64,000 nucleotides of DNA, taken from NCBI RefSeq assembly GCF_010993735.1, contig NZ_WQNI01000001.1:62001-126000 (forward strand), written 5' to 3'. This document shows positions 50,051 to 58,221 of the stretch, in pieces (within the stretch, counting starts at the first letter, position 1; every line of letters starts with the position of its first letter). A program made the position numbers and the translations under genes. The notes beneath the pieces are model-generated. The model was not told where the DNA came from, did no database searches, and saw only the letters and a list, made by a program, of their open reading frames with translations. This stretch comes from Chelativorans alearensis (GTDB taxonomy: Bacteria; Pseudomonadota; Alphaproteobacteria; Rhizobiales; Rhizobiaceae).

Positions 50051-51028
50051 TCATTCCCCAAGCGCGGCGCGGACCTCGTCCACCATTTCCGTCAGGTTGA
50101 GTTTTTCATAGACGGGCTTGACGGCTTCCTTGAACGGTGTGGTGTCGATCTCCGTCACGTTGACCCCGGCCTCGCGGATGTCGGCGAAGATCTTGTCGGC
50201 GCTTTCCACGTTGTCCTTCAGTGCCGAGGCGCCCCACGTCTTCGCCTCCTCGGTGAGGATCGCACGCAGATCCTCGGGCAGCGACTGCAGCCAGGCGTCG
50301 CTGACAAGGAGCCCGCTCATCAGATGGATGTGGCCGGTCAGCGTGATATCGCTCACCACCTCGTGCAGCTTGGAGCCCCAGATGGCCGATGGCTGCGCCT
50401 CGGCGCCGTCGATAGCGCCGGTCTGGATGGAGGGATAGACCTCCGCCCAGGCGAGCGGCGTCGGCACCGCACCCATCGCGCCGATGGTCTCCACCCATAG
50501 AGGCTGGCCGATGGTGCGTACGCGCACGCCGTCGAGGTCGGCCGGCGTGCTGACGGGTTTCTTGGTCAGAAGATGCCGCGCCCCCTGGTACCAGTTGAAC
50601 GACAGGAGCGTCAGGCCGCTCTTTTCGCGCAGCTGGTCGTTCCAATTCGCGAAGGTGTCGGTCTCCACGAAACGGGCGATCTCCTCAACGCTGTCGAAGG
50701 CGTAAGGCGCCACCAGGACGTCGAACTGCGGCACGAAGACGGAGACACGCGAAGCCTCGACAAAGGTGCCGACATTGGCGCCGGCCGCCGCCTGGTCCAT
50801 CATGTCCTGCGTGTCGCCCAGCTGGGAGCTCGGATAAAGCTCGATCTCCAGCCTGCCGCCGGAGCGCTCTTCCACCGCCTTCTTCATGCCCTCGGCCGCC
50901 ACCTGCAGCGGGTCGGTGGGCGCAAGGACGGAGCCGAGCTTGAGTGTGTAGTCGGCGGCAGAAGCGCCGAGCGGCATCGCCACGACGGCAGCCACCGCCG
51001 CCGGCCAAAAGATGCGACCGATGTTCAT
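50051..51028 (-). CDS. dctP: TRAP transporter periplasmic substrate-binding protein (DctP family)
   Basis: A 325-residue periplasmic receptor (signal MNIGRIFWPAAVAAVVAMPLGASA). DctP signatures include LAPTDPLQVAAEGMKKAVEE, YPSSQLGDTQDMMDQAAAG, the arginine-bearing LDGVRVRTIGQPLWVETIGA and AIDGAEAQPSAIWGSKLHEV. GGGAGGA precedes the ATG. This class binds sugar acids or C4-dicarboxylates. The promoter carries a GntR-like palindrome shared with the dehydratase promoter, so an aldonate such as arabinonate is the leading candidate ligand. Confidence 0.93.
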   Translation of the reverse strand: MNIGRIFWPAAVAAVVAMPLGASAADYTLKLGSVLAPTDPLQVAAEGMKKAVEERSGGRLEIELYPSSQLGDTQDMMDQAAAGANVGTFVEASRVSVFVPQFDVLVAPYAFDSVEEIARFVETDTFANWNDQLREKSGLTLLSFNWYQGARHLLTKKPVSTPADLDGVRVRTIGQPLWVETIGAMGAVPTPLAWAEVYPSIQTGAIDGAEAQPSAIWGSKLHEVVSDITLTGHIHLMSGLLVSDAWLQSLPEDLRAILTEEAKTWGASALKDNVESADKIFADIREAGVNVTEIDTTPFKEAVKPVYEKLNLTEMVDEVRAALGE

Positions 51029-51067
51029 ATTATTCCTCCCTGGTGCGGTCCCCGTTATCCAGAAACC

Positions 51068-51097
51068 TCTATACTAATATATTAGTACATTAATCAA
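51068..51097 (-). promoter_or_regulatory. Promoter of dctPQM with an operator in the -35/-10 spacer
   Basis: On the minus strand, TTGATT (51097-51092) and TATAGA (51073-51068) form sigma-70-like -35 and -10 boxes 18 bp apart. The perfect 16-bp palindrome TACTAATATATTAGTA (51072-51087) fills the spacer. Minus-strand ATGTACTAATATATTAG matches 14 of 17 positions of the gntR/dehydratase site. The rest of the 145-bp gap is featureless. Confidence 0.6.
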
Positions 51098-51173
51098 GCC
51101 CAACGTCAAGGGGAGGCGAGCGCTGTCGGCACGTACGTGCTGCCAACGTCGCCGTCCGCAATCGAAGTTTTTG

Positions 51174-52562
51174 CTATTTGGATACTGCGCCGGTTTCGGC
51201 CTTCCACGCCCGCGCGTAGGCATCCCACGCGGCACCCGGACTGGCGGTGGGCCGGCTTTTTTGCGCCTGGGGCTCATGATCCCTATGGGCCTCCGCGGCC
51301 AGAAGCGCGGCGCCGATGCTGGTGCCGGTGGCGCCGGTAAGGTCGGCGATAACGGGGCGGGCGGTGGCAGCGGCCAGCATGCGCGTGAAGAGGGTGTTGC
51401 CGGCGAAGGGGCCTTCGACAATCGTCTCGCCTGCCGCGCCGACCAGCTCAAGGCAGGTTGCCGTCATCAGTGCCAGGTAGAATGAGGCGGCCGCCTGCTT
51501 TTCGCCGGTGCCGGCGGCTTCGCCGCGCCACTCGGATTTGCGGTCGGGAAAGGGGCCGGAGCCCTGCTGCACGGACGGGAGGAGGAAGAGCCGTTTCTTC
51601 AGGACGGCCTCGGCGTCCTCTTCCGTCCAGTTCTCCCGGCCTTCGGTCAGCAGGGAGAACTCCCGCCCGCCCATGAAGCGGGCCGAGGGCACCGGGTCGC
51701 CGAAGGCGTTGACATTGACCAGCGTGTCGCGTCGCGGATCGAGGTCGGGCTCCTTGCCGCCGATGGCCATGGTCACCACCCAGGTGCCCGTCGAGACGAC
51801 GGAGAAGGGCGGGCGGCGGCCAACGAGATGCGGCAGCAGCGAGGCGTTGGAATCGTGCACGCCGCACAGGACCGGCGTCGAAGGGTCGAGGCCGGTCGCT
51901 TCCGCCACCGACTGCAGGACGGGACCGAGCTTCGCGCTTGCCGGCCGCATGGGCGGCATGAGCGGCCGCCAGCCCACGCGCTCGACGAGGCTGGAGAAGT
52001 CGCCAGTGGAGGGCGACCAGAGATCCGTGTGGCAGCCGAGGGAGGTGACCTCGCTTGCGGCCACGCCGGTCAGCCGGCAGGCCCAGTATTGCGGGTAGGG
52101 GAGGATCGTCCGCGCGTCGGCGAAGGCGTCGGGAAAAGCTTGTCTCTGCCAGAATAGCTGAGCGCCGAGATTGAGGCCGACCGGCAGGCGCGGCGAGCCG
52201 GTCTCGGCGAAGGGCGGACGGACGGCATCATATACGGCGGCGGTCTCCTCCGGTCCCTCATGCTCGTAGTCGAGCACCGGCAGGGCGAGCGCGCCCTGGC
52301 CGTCGGTCAGCGCGGCCGTGGCCCCGTGGGTGGTGACGGAGACGGCGTCGATGGGGCTTTCCCGCCGCAAGGCGGAGAGGCTTTCGAGGATGAAGGACCA
52401 CAGGCCTTCGATATCGTAGTGGGGGTAGGGGCCGTCCGTCAGCACCACGTTCGGCGTGCGGCGCTGGTCGGTCTCCGCGCCGCGCTCGAGGTCGACCAGC
52501 GCCAGCTTGGCATTGGTCTTGCCGATGTCGATGACGGCGACATGGCGGATGGAACCCGTCAC
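51174..52562 (-). CDS. rhaK: FGGY-family carbohydrate kinase, probable L-rhamnulokinase-type RhaK
   Basis: A 462-residue sugar kinase. The ATP/phosphate-1 motif is VAVIDIGKTNAKLALVD; the mid-protein sugar site is CGVHDSNASLLPHL, and STGTWVVTMAIGG precedes the C-terminal ATPase half. As the last gene of the rha transport operon it matches rhizobial RhaK, which phosphorylates the isomerised sugar and is needed for rhamnose uptake. The start is the GTG at 52562, overlapping the rhaQ stop as GTGA with GAGGGAG upstream; the longer open frame over rhaQ is a shadow. In R. leguminosarum a mutarotase gene rhaU lies between rhaQ and rhaK; here none fits. Confidence 0.88.
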   Translation of the reverse strand: MTGSIRHVAVIDIGKTNAKLALVDLERGAETDQRRTPNVVLTDGPYPHYDIEGLWSFILESLSALRRESPIDAVSVTTHGATAALTDGQGALALPVLDYEHEGPEETAAVYDAVRPPFAETGSPRLPVGLNLGAQLFWQRQAFPDAFADARTILPYPQYWACRLTGVAASEVTSLGCHTDLWSPSTGDFSSLVERVGWRPLMPPMRPASAKLGPVLQSVAEATGLDPSTPVLCGVHDSNASLLPHLVGRRPPFSVVSTGTWVVTMAIGGKEPDLDPRRDTLVNVNAFGDPVPSARFMGGREFSLLTEGRENWTEEDAEAVLKKRLFLLPSVQQGSGPFPDRKSEWRGEAAGTGEKQAAASFYLALMTATCLELVGAAGETIVEGPFAGNTLFTRMLAAATARPVIADLTGATGTSIGAALLAAEAHRDHEPQAQKSRPTASPGAAWDAYARAWKAETGAVSK

Positions 52563-53569
52563 GCCGAATGCTCCCTCTTGAGCCGCCGCCACAGCATCGG
52601 CGCTCCGATGACGGTGATGAGAAGCAGGCCGACAAAGATGGACATGACGATGCCCGGTACGTTGGCAAGCCCGAAGCCGAAGGTGACGAGACCCATGATG
52701 ATCGCGGCGATGACGACACCGGGAATACCGCCCGAGCCGCCCAGGATGCTGACGCCGCCGAGCACCACCATCGTCACCACCTCGAGCTCCCAGCCGAAGG
52801 CGATGGAAGGCCGCGTCGAGCCGAGACGCGCGGTGAGGCAGATGGCGGCGATGCCCGACATCAGCCCGGTCATGAGGAAGAGGATGAACTTGGTGCGTCC
52901 CACCCGCACGCCGGAAAAGAGCGCCCCGACAGGGTTGTTGCCGATGGCGTAGACCGTGCGGCCGAAGCTCGTCCAGTGCAACAGGATGCCAAAGAAAAGA
53001 GCGATTGCCGCAAACAGCACCAGCTCGAAGGAGATCACCCACCACACATATCCCTGGCCGAACCAGGCGAAGCTGGGCGGATAGCCGGTGAAGGCCTGGT
53101 CGCCGAGGATGATGTAGGCGATGCCACGGAAGAGGCTCATGGTGCCGATGGTCACCACGATGGACGGCAGGCCAAGCCCGGTGACGAGCCAGCCGTTGAA
53201 GGCGCCGCATAGAAGCCCGACGAGAAGGCCGGTGAGCACCAGCTCCGGCGTGCCGGCGCCGTATTGCAGCGCCACGCCCATGGCCGTGGAGGCGAGCGCG
53301 ATGATGGCGGCGACGGAAAGGTCGATCTCGCCCGAGATGATCAGCAGCGCCATGGCCATGGCGATCATCGCCTTCTCGGTGAAATTGAAGGTGGCGTCCG
53401 AGAGGTTCCAGGCGTTGAGGAAGTAGGGCGAGGAAAGCGCGTTGACCACGAAAACGACGATAGCGACGGCGATGAGCAGCGTCTCCCAGCTCTTGAAGAG
53501 CGAGGTCCACCGGCCTTCCAGCCGGTCGGGGATGGCGCGTGGCCCTGAGCCTGTCGAAGGGGCGTTCAT
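52559..53569 (-). CDS. rhaQ: Rhamnose ABC transporter permease (RhaQ)
   Basis: A 336-residue permease of the ribose/xylose (RbsC-type) family. The start of the conserved region is FNFTEKAMIAMAMALLIISG, followed by EIDLSVAAIIALASTAMG, GLPSIVVTIGTMSLFRGIAY and the EAA-like VVLGGVSILGGSGGIPGVVI. Eight to ten helices are expected. Its ATG overlaps the rhaP stop (ATGA) and its stop overlaps the rhaK GTG. The N-terminal residues APSTGSGPR are encoded by a widespread short repeat (see 53542-53563), so the true conserved protein begins a few residues later. Confidence 0.92.
   Translation of the reverse strand: MNAPSTGSGPRAIPDRLEGRWTSLFKSWETLLIAVAIVVFVVNALSSPYFLNAWNLSDATFNFTEKAMIAMAMALLIISGEIDLSVAAIIALASTAMGVALQYGAGTPELVLTGLLVGLLCGAFNGWLVTGLGLPSIVVTIGTMSLFRGIAYIILGDQAFTGYPPSFAWFGQGYVWWVISFELVLFAAIALFFGILLHWTSFGRTVYAIGNNPVGALFSGVRVGRTKFILFLMTGLMSGIAAICLTARLGSTRPSIAFGWELEVVTMVVLGGVSILGGSGGIPGVVIAAIIMGLVTFGFGLANVPGIVMSIFVGLLLITVIGAPMLWRRLKREHSA
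53542..53563. repeat. Short dispersed repeat (SLSKG-type) inside the 5' end of rhaQ
   Basis: The sequence GCCCTGAGCCTGTCGAAGG plus GGC matches a short repeat scattered through many proteobacterial genomes; its six-frame translations give peptides such as ALSLSKG or PSTGSG. Such elements are normally intergenic. Here it lies within the first ten codons of rhaQ, close to the rhaP/rhaQ junction. Confidence 0.55.
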
Positions 53570-54546
53570 GCCGCGGCCTCCCTGTTCCTGAGGATGAGCC
53601 GGCCTTGTCTGCGCTCCGCGCGGGCGTTGAAGGCGACCGCGAGGATGATGGCGCCGCCGGAGATGGCGAGCTGCCAGAAAGGCGAGATGTTGATGACGGG
53701 CAGCGCGTTCTTGACGACGCCGAAGAACAGCGCGCCGAGCACCGCGCCGCCTACCGAGCCGATGCCGCCGGCAATGGAGATGCCGCCGATGACGCAGGCG
53801 GCGATGATGTCAAGCTCGAAGCCGCCGGCGATGTCGACATAGGCCACCGCGTAGCGCGACACCCAGAGATAGCCTGAAAGCCCTGCCAGCGCGCCGGCGA
53901 AGGTGAAGGCGGCAAAGCGTGTGCGGCCGACGTCGATGCCCGTATAGACGGCGGCCGTCGGATTGCCGCCGACGGCGTAGAAGGCGCGGCCGAGCGGCGT
54001 TCGCGTGATGACCACAGCCATCAGGGCAACCACGAAGAGCGCGACCCACGAGAGGACCGGCAGGGCGAGGAGAGGCGTGCGCGGGAACGCCTTGAAGGCT
54101 GCGCTCATCTGGTGCGCATTGATCCAGGCGCCGCCCGACATCACGAAGATGATGCCGCGGAAGATGGTGAGCGTGCCGAGCGTGACGACGATGGGCGGGA
54201 TCTCGACCTTCCACACAAGAATGCCGTTGAAGGCGCCGAGGGCCGCACCGAGGAGGACGCCGAGCGCGATCAGGAGAGGGACCGGGATGCCCGGCATCGC
54301 CGCGTTCAGCATCGCCACGGTCATGCCGGTGAGCGCCAGGTTCGCCGCCATGGAAAGATCAATGCAGCGGGTGAGGATGACCATCATCTGGCCGAGCGCC
54401 AGGATGATGAGGATCGAGGTGTCGTTGAAGACATTGGCGAGGTTGCGCGGCCGCACAAAGCCGGGGAAGCGCCAGGCTATGACGGCCAGGAGCAGGGCGA
54501 TGACCGCAGCCAGGAGCAGTTCGCGGGATTTGAGGAGTTTGGACAT
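53566..54546 (-). CDS. rhaP: Rhamnose ABC transporter permease (RhaP)
   Basis: A 326-residue RbsC-type permease with about ten helices. Conserved segments are NVFNDTSILIILALGQMMVI, TRCIDLSMAANLALTGMTVA, EIPPIVVTLGTLTIFRGIIF and the cytoplasmic loop ACVIGGISIAGGIGSVGGAV. It forms a heterodimer with RhaQ in the inner membrane. The start follows the ATPase gene by 46 nt, and the stop overlaps the rhaQ ATG. Order ATPase-permease-permease-kinase matches the rhizobial rhaTPQ(U)K operon. Confidence 0.93.
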   Translation of the reverse strand: MSKLLKSRELLLAAVIALLLAVIAWRFPGFVRPRNLANVFNDTSILIILALGQMMVILTRCIDLSMAANLALTGMTVAMLNAAMPGIPVPLLIALGVLLGAALGAFNGILVWKVEIPPIVVTLGTLTIFRGIIFVMSGGAWINAHQMSAAFKAFPRTPLLALPVLSWVALFVVALMAVVITRTPLGRAFYAVGGNPTAAVYTGIDVGRTRFAAFTFAGALAGLSGYLWVSRYAVAYVDIAGGFELDIIAACVIGGISIAGGIGSVGGAVLGALFFGVVKNALPVINISPFWQLAISGGAIILAVAFNARAERRQGRLILRNREAAA

Positions 54547-54592
54547 GGGCTAGGGCCTTGTGGGATGTAGAGACGGATGGACTACCGCCCCT

Positions 54593-56152
54593 TCACTTCC
54601 GATTCGCATCGTTCCCTCCAATCCCCGCCGCAGCCCTCACCAGCATCTCCGCAGTGAGTCCCTTGCGCGCATATTCACCCACGATCCGGCCCTCGCGCAT
54701 GACGATCACGCGGTCCGACATGCCGAGGACCTCCGGGATTTCGGAGGAAACCATGATGATGCTCAGGCCCTCCGCCACCAATTCGCTCATGAATTCGTGG
54801 ACGGCCGCTTTGGAGCCGATGTCGATGCCCTTGGTGGGCTCGTCGAGGATGATGACCTTCGGGTGGGTGGCCAGCCATTTGGCGATCACCACCTTCTGCT
54901 GGTTGCCGCCCGACAGCGTGCCGACGTCGCGGTCGAGGCTTGCCGCGCGCAGGTCGAGGCGGGAGGTGTATTGGCGGGCCAGCTTGAACTCTTCCGCAAG
55001 GCGCAGGAAGCCCCGGCGCGAGGTGCGCGAAAGGGACGGCAGGGTGACGTTCTGGAAGATGGGCAGGCCGGCGATCGCCCCCTGGCGGCCACGCTCCTCC
55101 GGCACGTAGACGATGCCGCGGCGGATGGCCTCGGCGGGGCTGCGGATGACGGCCACCTCGCCGCCGATCCTGACCGCCCCCCGCGAAGGCTTGGTGACGC
55201 CGAACAGCGCCTGCATCAATTCGCTACGGCCAGCGCCGACGAGGCCGTAGAAGCCGAGGATCTCGCCGTGCTTCAGTTCGAAGCCGATGTCGGCGAACTC
55301 GGTCGGGTGGCTGTAGCCGGAGACGGTCAGCACAGGTTCGCCGATCTCGACGTCGCGCTTGGGGAAAATCTGCCCCACCGGCCGGCCCACCATCAGGCGC
55401 ACCAGCGCATCGTGGTCGGTCTCCGAGATGAGGCCGGCGCCGACGCATTCGCCGTCGCGGAAGACCGTGTAGCGGTCGGCGATGCGGAAGATCTCGTCGA
55501 ATTTGTGGCTGATGAAGAGGATGGCCTTGCCTTCCGCCTTCAGCCGCTCGACTAACGCGTAAAGTTCCTCAATCTCTTTGTAAGAGAGAGCCGCCGTCGG
55601 CTCGTCCATGATGACCATGCGCGCCTCGACCGACAGCGCGCGGGCGATGGCGACGAGGTGCTTGCTGGCAATGCCGAGGTCGCGCAGGCGGGCATCGGGG
55701 TCGATCGCCGCGCCGATGCGCTTGAGGACGGCTGCGGCGTCGCGGTTCATGCGGGCCCGGTCGATAAGGCCGAGAGAGCCTCGCGGGGCGTGGCCGAGAT
55801 AGATGTTCTCGGCCACGGAGAGTTCGTCGAAGAGAACGGTTTCCTGGTGAATAGCCGTGATACCGGCCTGCGTGGCGTCATACGCCGTGGGGAAGGAGAC
55901 CTCCTCACCGCTGAGCCGGATCGCACCTTCGTCCGGCTGGTAGATGCCGGTGAGGATCTTCACCAGCGTCGACTTGCCGGCTCCGTTCTCGCCGACGAGG
56001 GCGGTGACCGTGCCGGGATAGAGCTCCAGCGACACGCCGGAAAGCGCGCGCACGCCGGGGAAGCTCTTGGAGATGCCGGAGAGCGCGAGGACGGGTTCGT
56101 TGGCCGGGCTAGGGGCCTTCTTCACCGTAGCAGATCGGGCTTGTTGGAGCAT
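54593..56152 (-). CDS. rhaT: Rhamnose ABC transporter ATP-binding protein, duplicated ATPase (RhaT)
   Basis: A 519-residue sugar importer ATPase with two ABC modules. Module 1 has Walker A GENGAGKST, Walker B MVIMDEPTAALS and a degenerate signature (GIASKHLVAIARAL). Module 2 (from about 265) has a degenerate Walker A GLVGAGRSELM, a full signature LSGGNQQKV and Walker B VIILDEPTKGID. This asymmetry is normal for the family. It powers RhaPQ. In rhizobia, rhaT names this ATPase, not the enterobacterial symporter. A 142-bp inverted-repeat element lies between it and rhaS. Confidence 0.94.
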   Translation of the reverse strand: MLQQARSATVKKAPSPANEPVLALSGISKSFPGVRALSGVSLELYPGTVTALVGENGAGKSTLVKILTGIYQPDEGAIRLSGEEVSFPTAYDATQAGITAIHQETVLFDELSVAENIYLGHAPRGSLGLIDRARMNRDAAAVLKRIGAAIDPDARLRDLGIASKHLVAIARALSVEARMVIMDEPTAALSYKEIEELYALVERLKAEGKAILFISHKFDEIFRIADRYTVFRDGECVGAGLISETDHDALVRLMVGRPVGQIFPKRDVEIGEPVLTVSGYSHPTEFADIGFELKHGEILGFYGLVGAGRSELMQALFGVTKPSRGAVRIGGEVAVIRSPAEAIRRGIVYVPEERGRQGAIAGLPIFQNVTLPSLSRTSRRGFLRLAEEFKLARQYTSRLDLRAASLDRDVGTLSGGNQQKVVIAKWLATHPKVIILDEPTKGIDIGSKAAVHEFMSELVAEGLSIIMVSSEIPEVLGMSDRVIVMREGRIVGEYARKGLTAEMLVRAAAGIGGNDANRK

Positions 56153-56190
56153 TGTGCGACTTTATCACGTTGGGCCGTGGAGGCGCCCTT

Positions 56191-56332
56191 CCCCTCCCCC
56201 TTGTGGGGAGGGTGGGCCCGCCGGCTTGCCGGCGAGGTCGGGTGGAGGTGGTAAAGGCCGTGTGCCGGGTTTCAAATGTTGCACCCGTCGCGTCGACCCC
56301 CACCCCTTACCCCTCCCCACAAGGGGGAGGGG
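56191..56332. repeat. Long inverted-repeat element between rhaS and rhaT
   Basis: A 22-bp arm begins CCCCTCCCCC at 56191-56212 and has a perfect reverse complement at 56311-56332 (ending AAGGGGGAGGGG); 98 bp lie between them. The left arm itself contains a CCTCCCC/GGGGAGG hairpin. It fills most of the 193-bp gap, 13 nt after the rhaS stop on the minus strand, and codes for nothing convincing. It resembles Rhizobiales palindromic intergenic elements. Confidence 0.75.
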
Positions 56333-56345
56333 GATCGGCAACCTC

Positions 56346-57350
56346 TCAGAAGATATCCTTGAACTTGTCGATGTTCGAGGCGTCGTAGACGAAGGGTTCG
56401 GCCATGGCGCCCTCGTTGTTCTCGTCGAGCGTCACCGTGCCGACCCGGCCCATCGGGATCTCCGCGCCCGGCTCGGCCGTCGCCTGATCGGTCGCCAGGT
56501 TGTAGGCGATCATGGTGGCGGCGTAGCCGAGGTCGATCGGGTTCCAGATGGCGAAGCTCTTCGAGGCGCCGGACTCCACGTGGCCGGCCATCTCCGAGGG
56601 CAGCCCCAGACCGGTGACGTTGATCTCGCCCGCCTTGCCGGCGTCGGTGACGGCCTGTGCCGCGGCAACGATGCCGACCGAGGTTGGGGCGATGATGGCC
56701 TTCAGGTCAGGGTAGCTCTGGATGAGGCCCTGCGCCTCGCGGTAGGACTTGTCGGCGAGGTCGTCGCCATAGACCGTGGTGACGAGGTTCACACCGGGAT
56801 AGTCCGGCAGGACCTTCTTCATCTCGGCGATCCAGTTGTTCTGGTTGGTGTGGGTGGCCGAGGCCGAAAGGATCGCCACCTCGCCGTCGCCCTCGGGCAG
56901 ATGCTCGGCCGCCATCTTCACGCACATCTCGCCGATGAGCTGGTTGGACGACGGGTTGAGGTTCATCTGCCGGCCTTCAGGGGCGACGCCGGAGTCCCAG
57001 GAGATCACGGTGATGCCGCGGTCCATGGCGCGTTTCAAAGTCGGCACCAGCGCATCGGTGTCGTTGGCCGAAACGGCGATGGCGTCGACGTTCTGGGCGA
57101 TCAGCGAGTTGATGACCTCGATCTGACCTTCGGCCGTGGTATCGGTCGGCCCGGTGTAGATGATCTCGACATTGCCCAATTCTTCGGCTGCTTCCTGGGC
57201 GCCTTCGTTGGCGGCTTCGAAGAAGCCGATGCCGAGCGCCTTGACGACCAGCGCAATGCGCACATTGTCCTGTGCGTGCGCCTGGACCGCGCCGATGGTC
57301 AATGCGGCGGTGGCCGCCGCGGTTACCAGCAATTTCCTTAGAGTGCTCAT
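56346..57350 (-). CDS. rhaS: Rhamnose ABC transporter substrate-binding protein (RhaS)
   Basis: A 334-residue periplasmic binding protein of the PBP1/ribose class. The signal peptide is MSTLRKLLVTAAATAALTIGAVQAHA. Sugar-site segments are VVKALGIGFFEAANEGAQEA, AVSANDTDALVPTLKRAMDR, TVISWDSGVAPEGRQMNLNP and GLGLPSEMAGHVESGASKSF, matching rhizobial RhaS. It captures L-rhamnose for RhaTPQ. GGGAGGA precedes the ATG. It follows rhaR by 41 nt, so regulator and binding protein share a transcript. Confidence 0.93.
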   Translation of the reverse strand: MSTLRKLLVTAAATAALTIGAVQAHAQDNVRIALVVKALGIGFFEAANEGAQEAAEELGNVEIIYTGPTDTTAEGQIEVINSLIAQNVDAIAVSANDTDALVPTLKRAMDRGITVISWDSGVAPEGRQMNLNPSSNQLIGEMCVKMAAEHLPEGDGEVAILSASATHTNQNNWIAEMKKVLPDYPGVNLVTTVYGDDLADKSYREAQGLIQSYPDLKAIIAPTSVGIVAAAQAVTDAGKAGEINVTGLGLPSEMAGHVESGASKSFAIWNPIDLGYAATMIAYNLATDQATAEPGAEIPMGRVGTVTLDENNEGAMAEPFVYDASNIDKFKDIF

Positions 57351-57391
57351 TGTTTCCTCCCTTGAGCGCTTGCTTCATCGGCCCTGCCCGC

Positions 57392-58201
57392 TCATGCTGG
57401 CAGGGAAGTCTCCTCCTGGCCTCGTGCCGTTCCGCGTGCCACGATCAGGCTGACGCCCGAGGCCTCCAGCATCTTCGCCTCGCGGTCGGTCACGCCTTCG
57501 TCGGTGATCACCGTGGCGATCCGTTCCAGCCCGCACAGGATGAGGCTCGAGCGCTGGCGGAACTTGGACGAATCGACCAGCACCACCAGTTCGTCGGCCT
57601 GGTTGATCAGCTTCTGCTCGGCCTGGATCAGCAGCGGGTCGCCCTCCATGAGGCCGAGCGGGCCCAGCCCCTGGGCACCCATGAACATGCGGCGGGCGTA
57701 GAAATTGGCCGTCACGTCGTTGTCGAAGGGCGACAGCACGATGTTCTGCTCGCGGTAGATCGTGCCGCCCGGCAGCACCACCGTATTCTTCGAATGTTTC
57801 AGAAGATGCTCGGCGATGACGAAGGAATTTGTGAGGATGGGCATCCGGCGGCCGGCCAGGAAATGCACCATCTGAAAGGTGGTGGTGCCGCCGTTGATGA
57901 TGATCGGCTCTCCGTCCCGGCACAATTCCACCGCCTCGCGGGCGATCACCCGCTTCTTGTCGGCGTTCAGCGTCTCGTTGACCTTGAAGGGGCGGCCGGC
58001 AAGGCCGATCACCTGCGGCGGGGTGTTGGCCTCGGCGCCGCCGCGCACGCGCCGCAGCTTCTGCTGCACGTGAAGCGCCGCGATATCGCGCCGTATCGTC
58101 GCCTCGGATGCGCCGGTGAGATCCACCATTTCCTGCACGGTGACGACCGGCTTCTCCTGGATGGCCGACAGGATGATGCGGTGGCGTTCTTTTTCGTGCA
58201 T
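57392..58201 (-). CDS. rhaR: DeoR/GlpR-family regulator of rhamnose catabolism (RhaR)
   Basis: A 269-residue DeoR-type regulator. The helix-turn-helix is VTVQEMVDLTGASEATIRRD (residues 20-39), followed by the DeoR hallmark LRRVRGGAEA. The C-terminal sugar-phosphate sensor (about 80-250) has the ISOCOT-type patterns IIINGGTTTFQMVHFL, VVLPGGTIYREQN and VVLVDSSKFRQRS. It should sense a phosphorylated rhamnose intermediate. GGAGGGAGGA precedes the ATG. It is divergent from rhaD, with a palindrome in the shared promoter. The assignment as RhaR rests on family and locus. Confidence 0.92.
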   Translation of the reverse strand: MHEKERHRIILSAIQEKPVVTVQEMVDLTGASEATIRRDIAALHVQQKLRRVRGGAEANTPPQVIGLAGRPFKVNETLNADKKRVIAREAVELCRDGEPIIINGGTTTFQMVHFLAGRRMPILTNSFVIAEHLLKHSKNTVVLPGGTIYREQNIVLSPFDNDVTANFYARRMFMGAQGLGPLGLMEGDPLLIQAEQKLINQADELVVLVDSSKFRQRSSLILCGLERIATVITDEGVTDREAKMLEASGVSLIVARGTARGQEETSLPA

Positions 58202-58221
58202 GGTTCCTCCCTCCGTGCCGA

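Noticed and set aside
52563-53510. N-terminal extension of the rhaK frame over rhaQ
   Set aside because: The upstream part is an out-of-frame reading of rhaQ. The GTG at 52562 with GAGGGAG is the natural start.
53539-53877. Plus-strand frame starting MALSLSKG
   Set aside because: The peptide is a translation artefact of the short dispersed repeat and the rest is antisense to rhaP.
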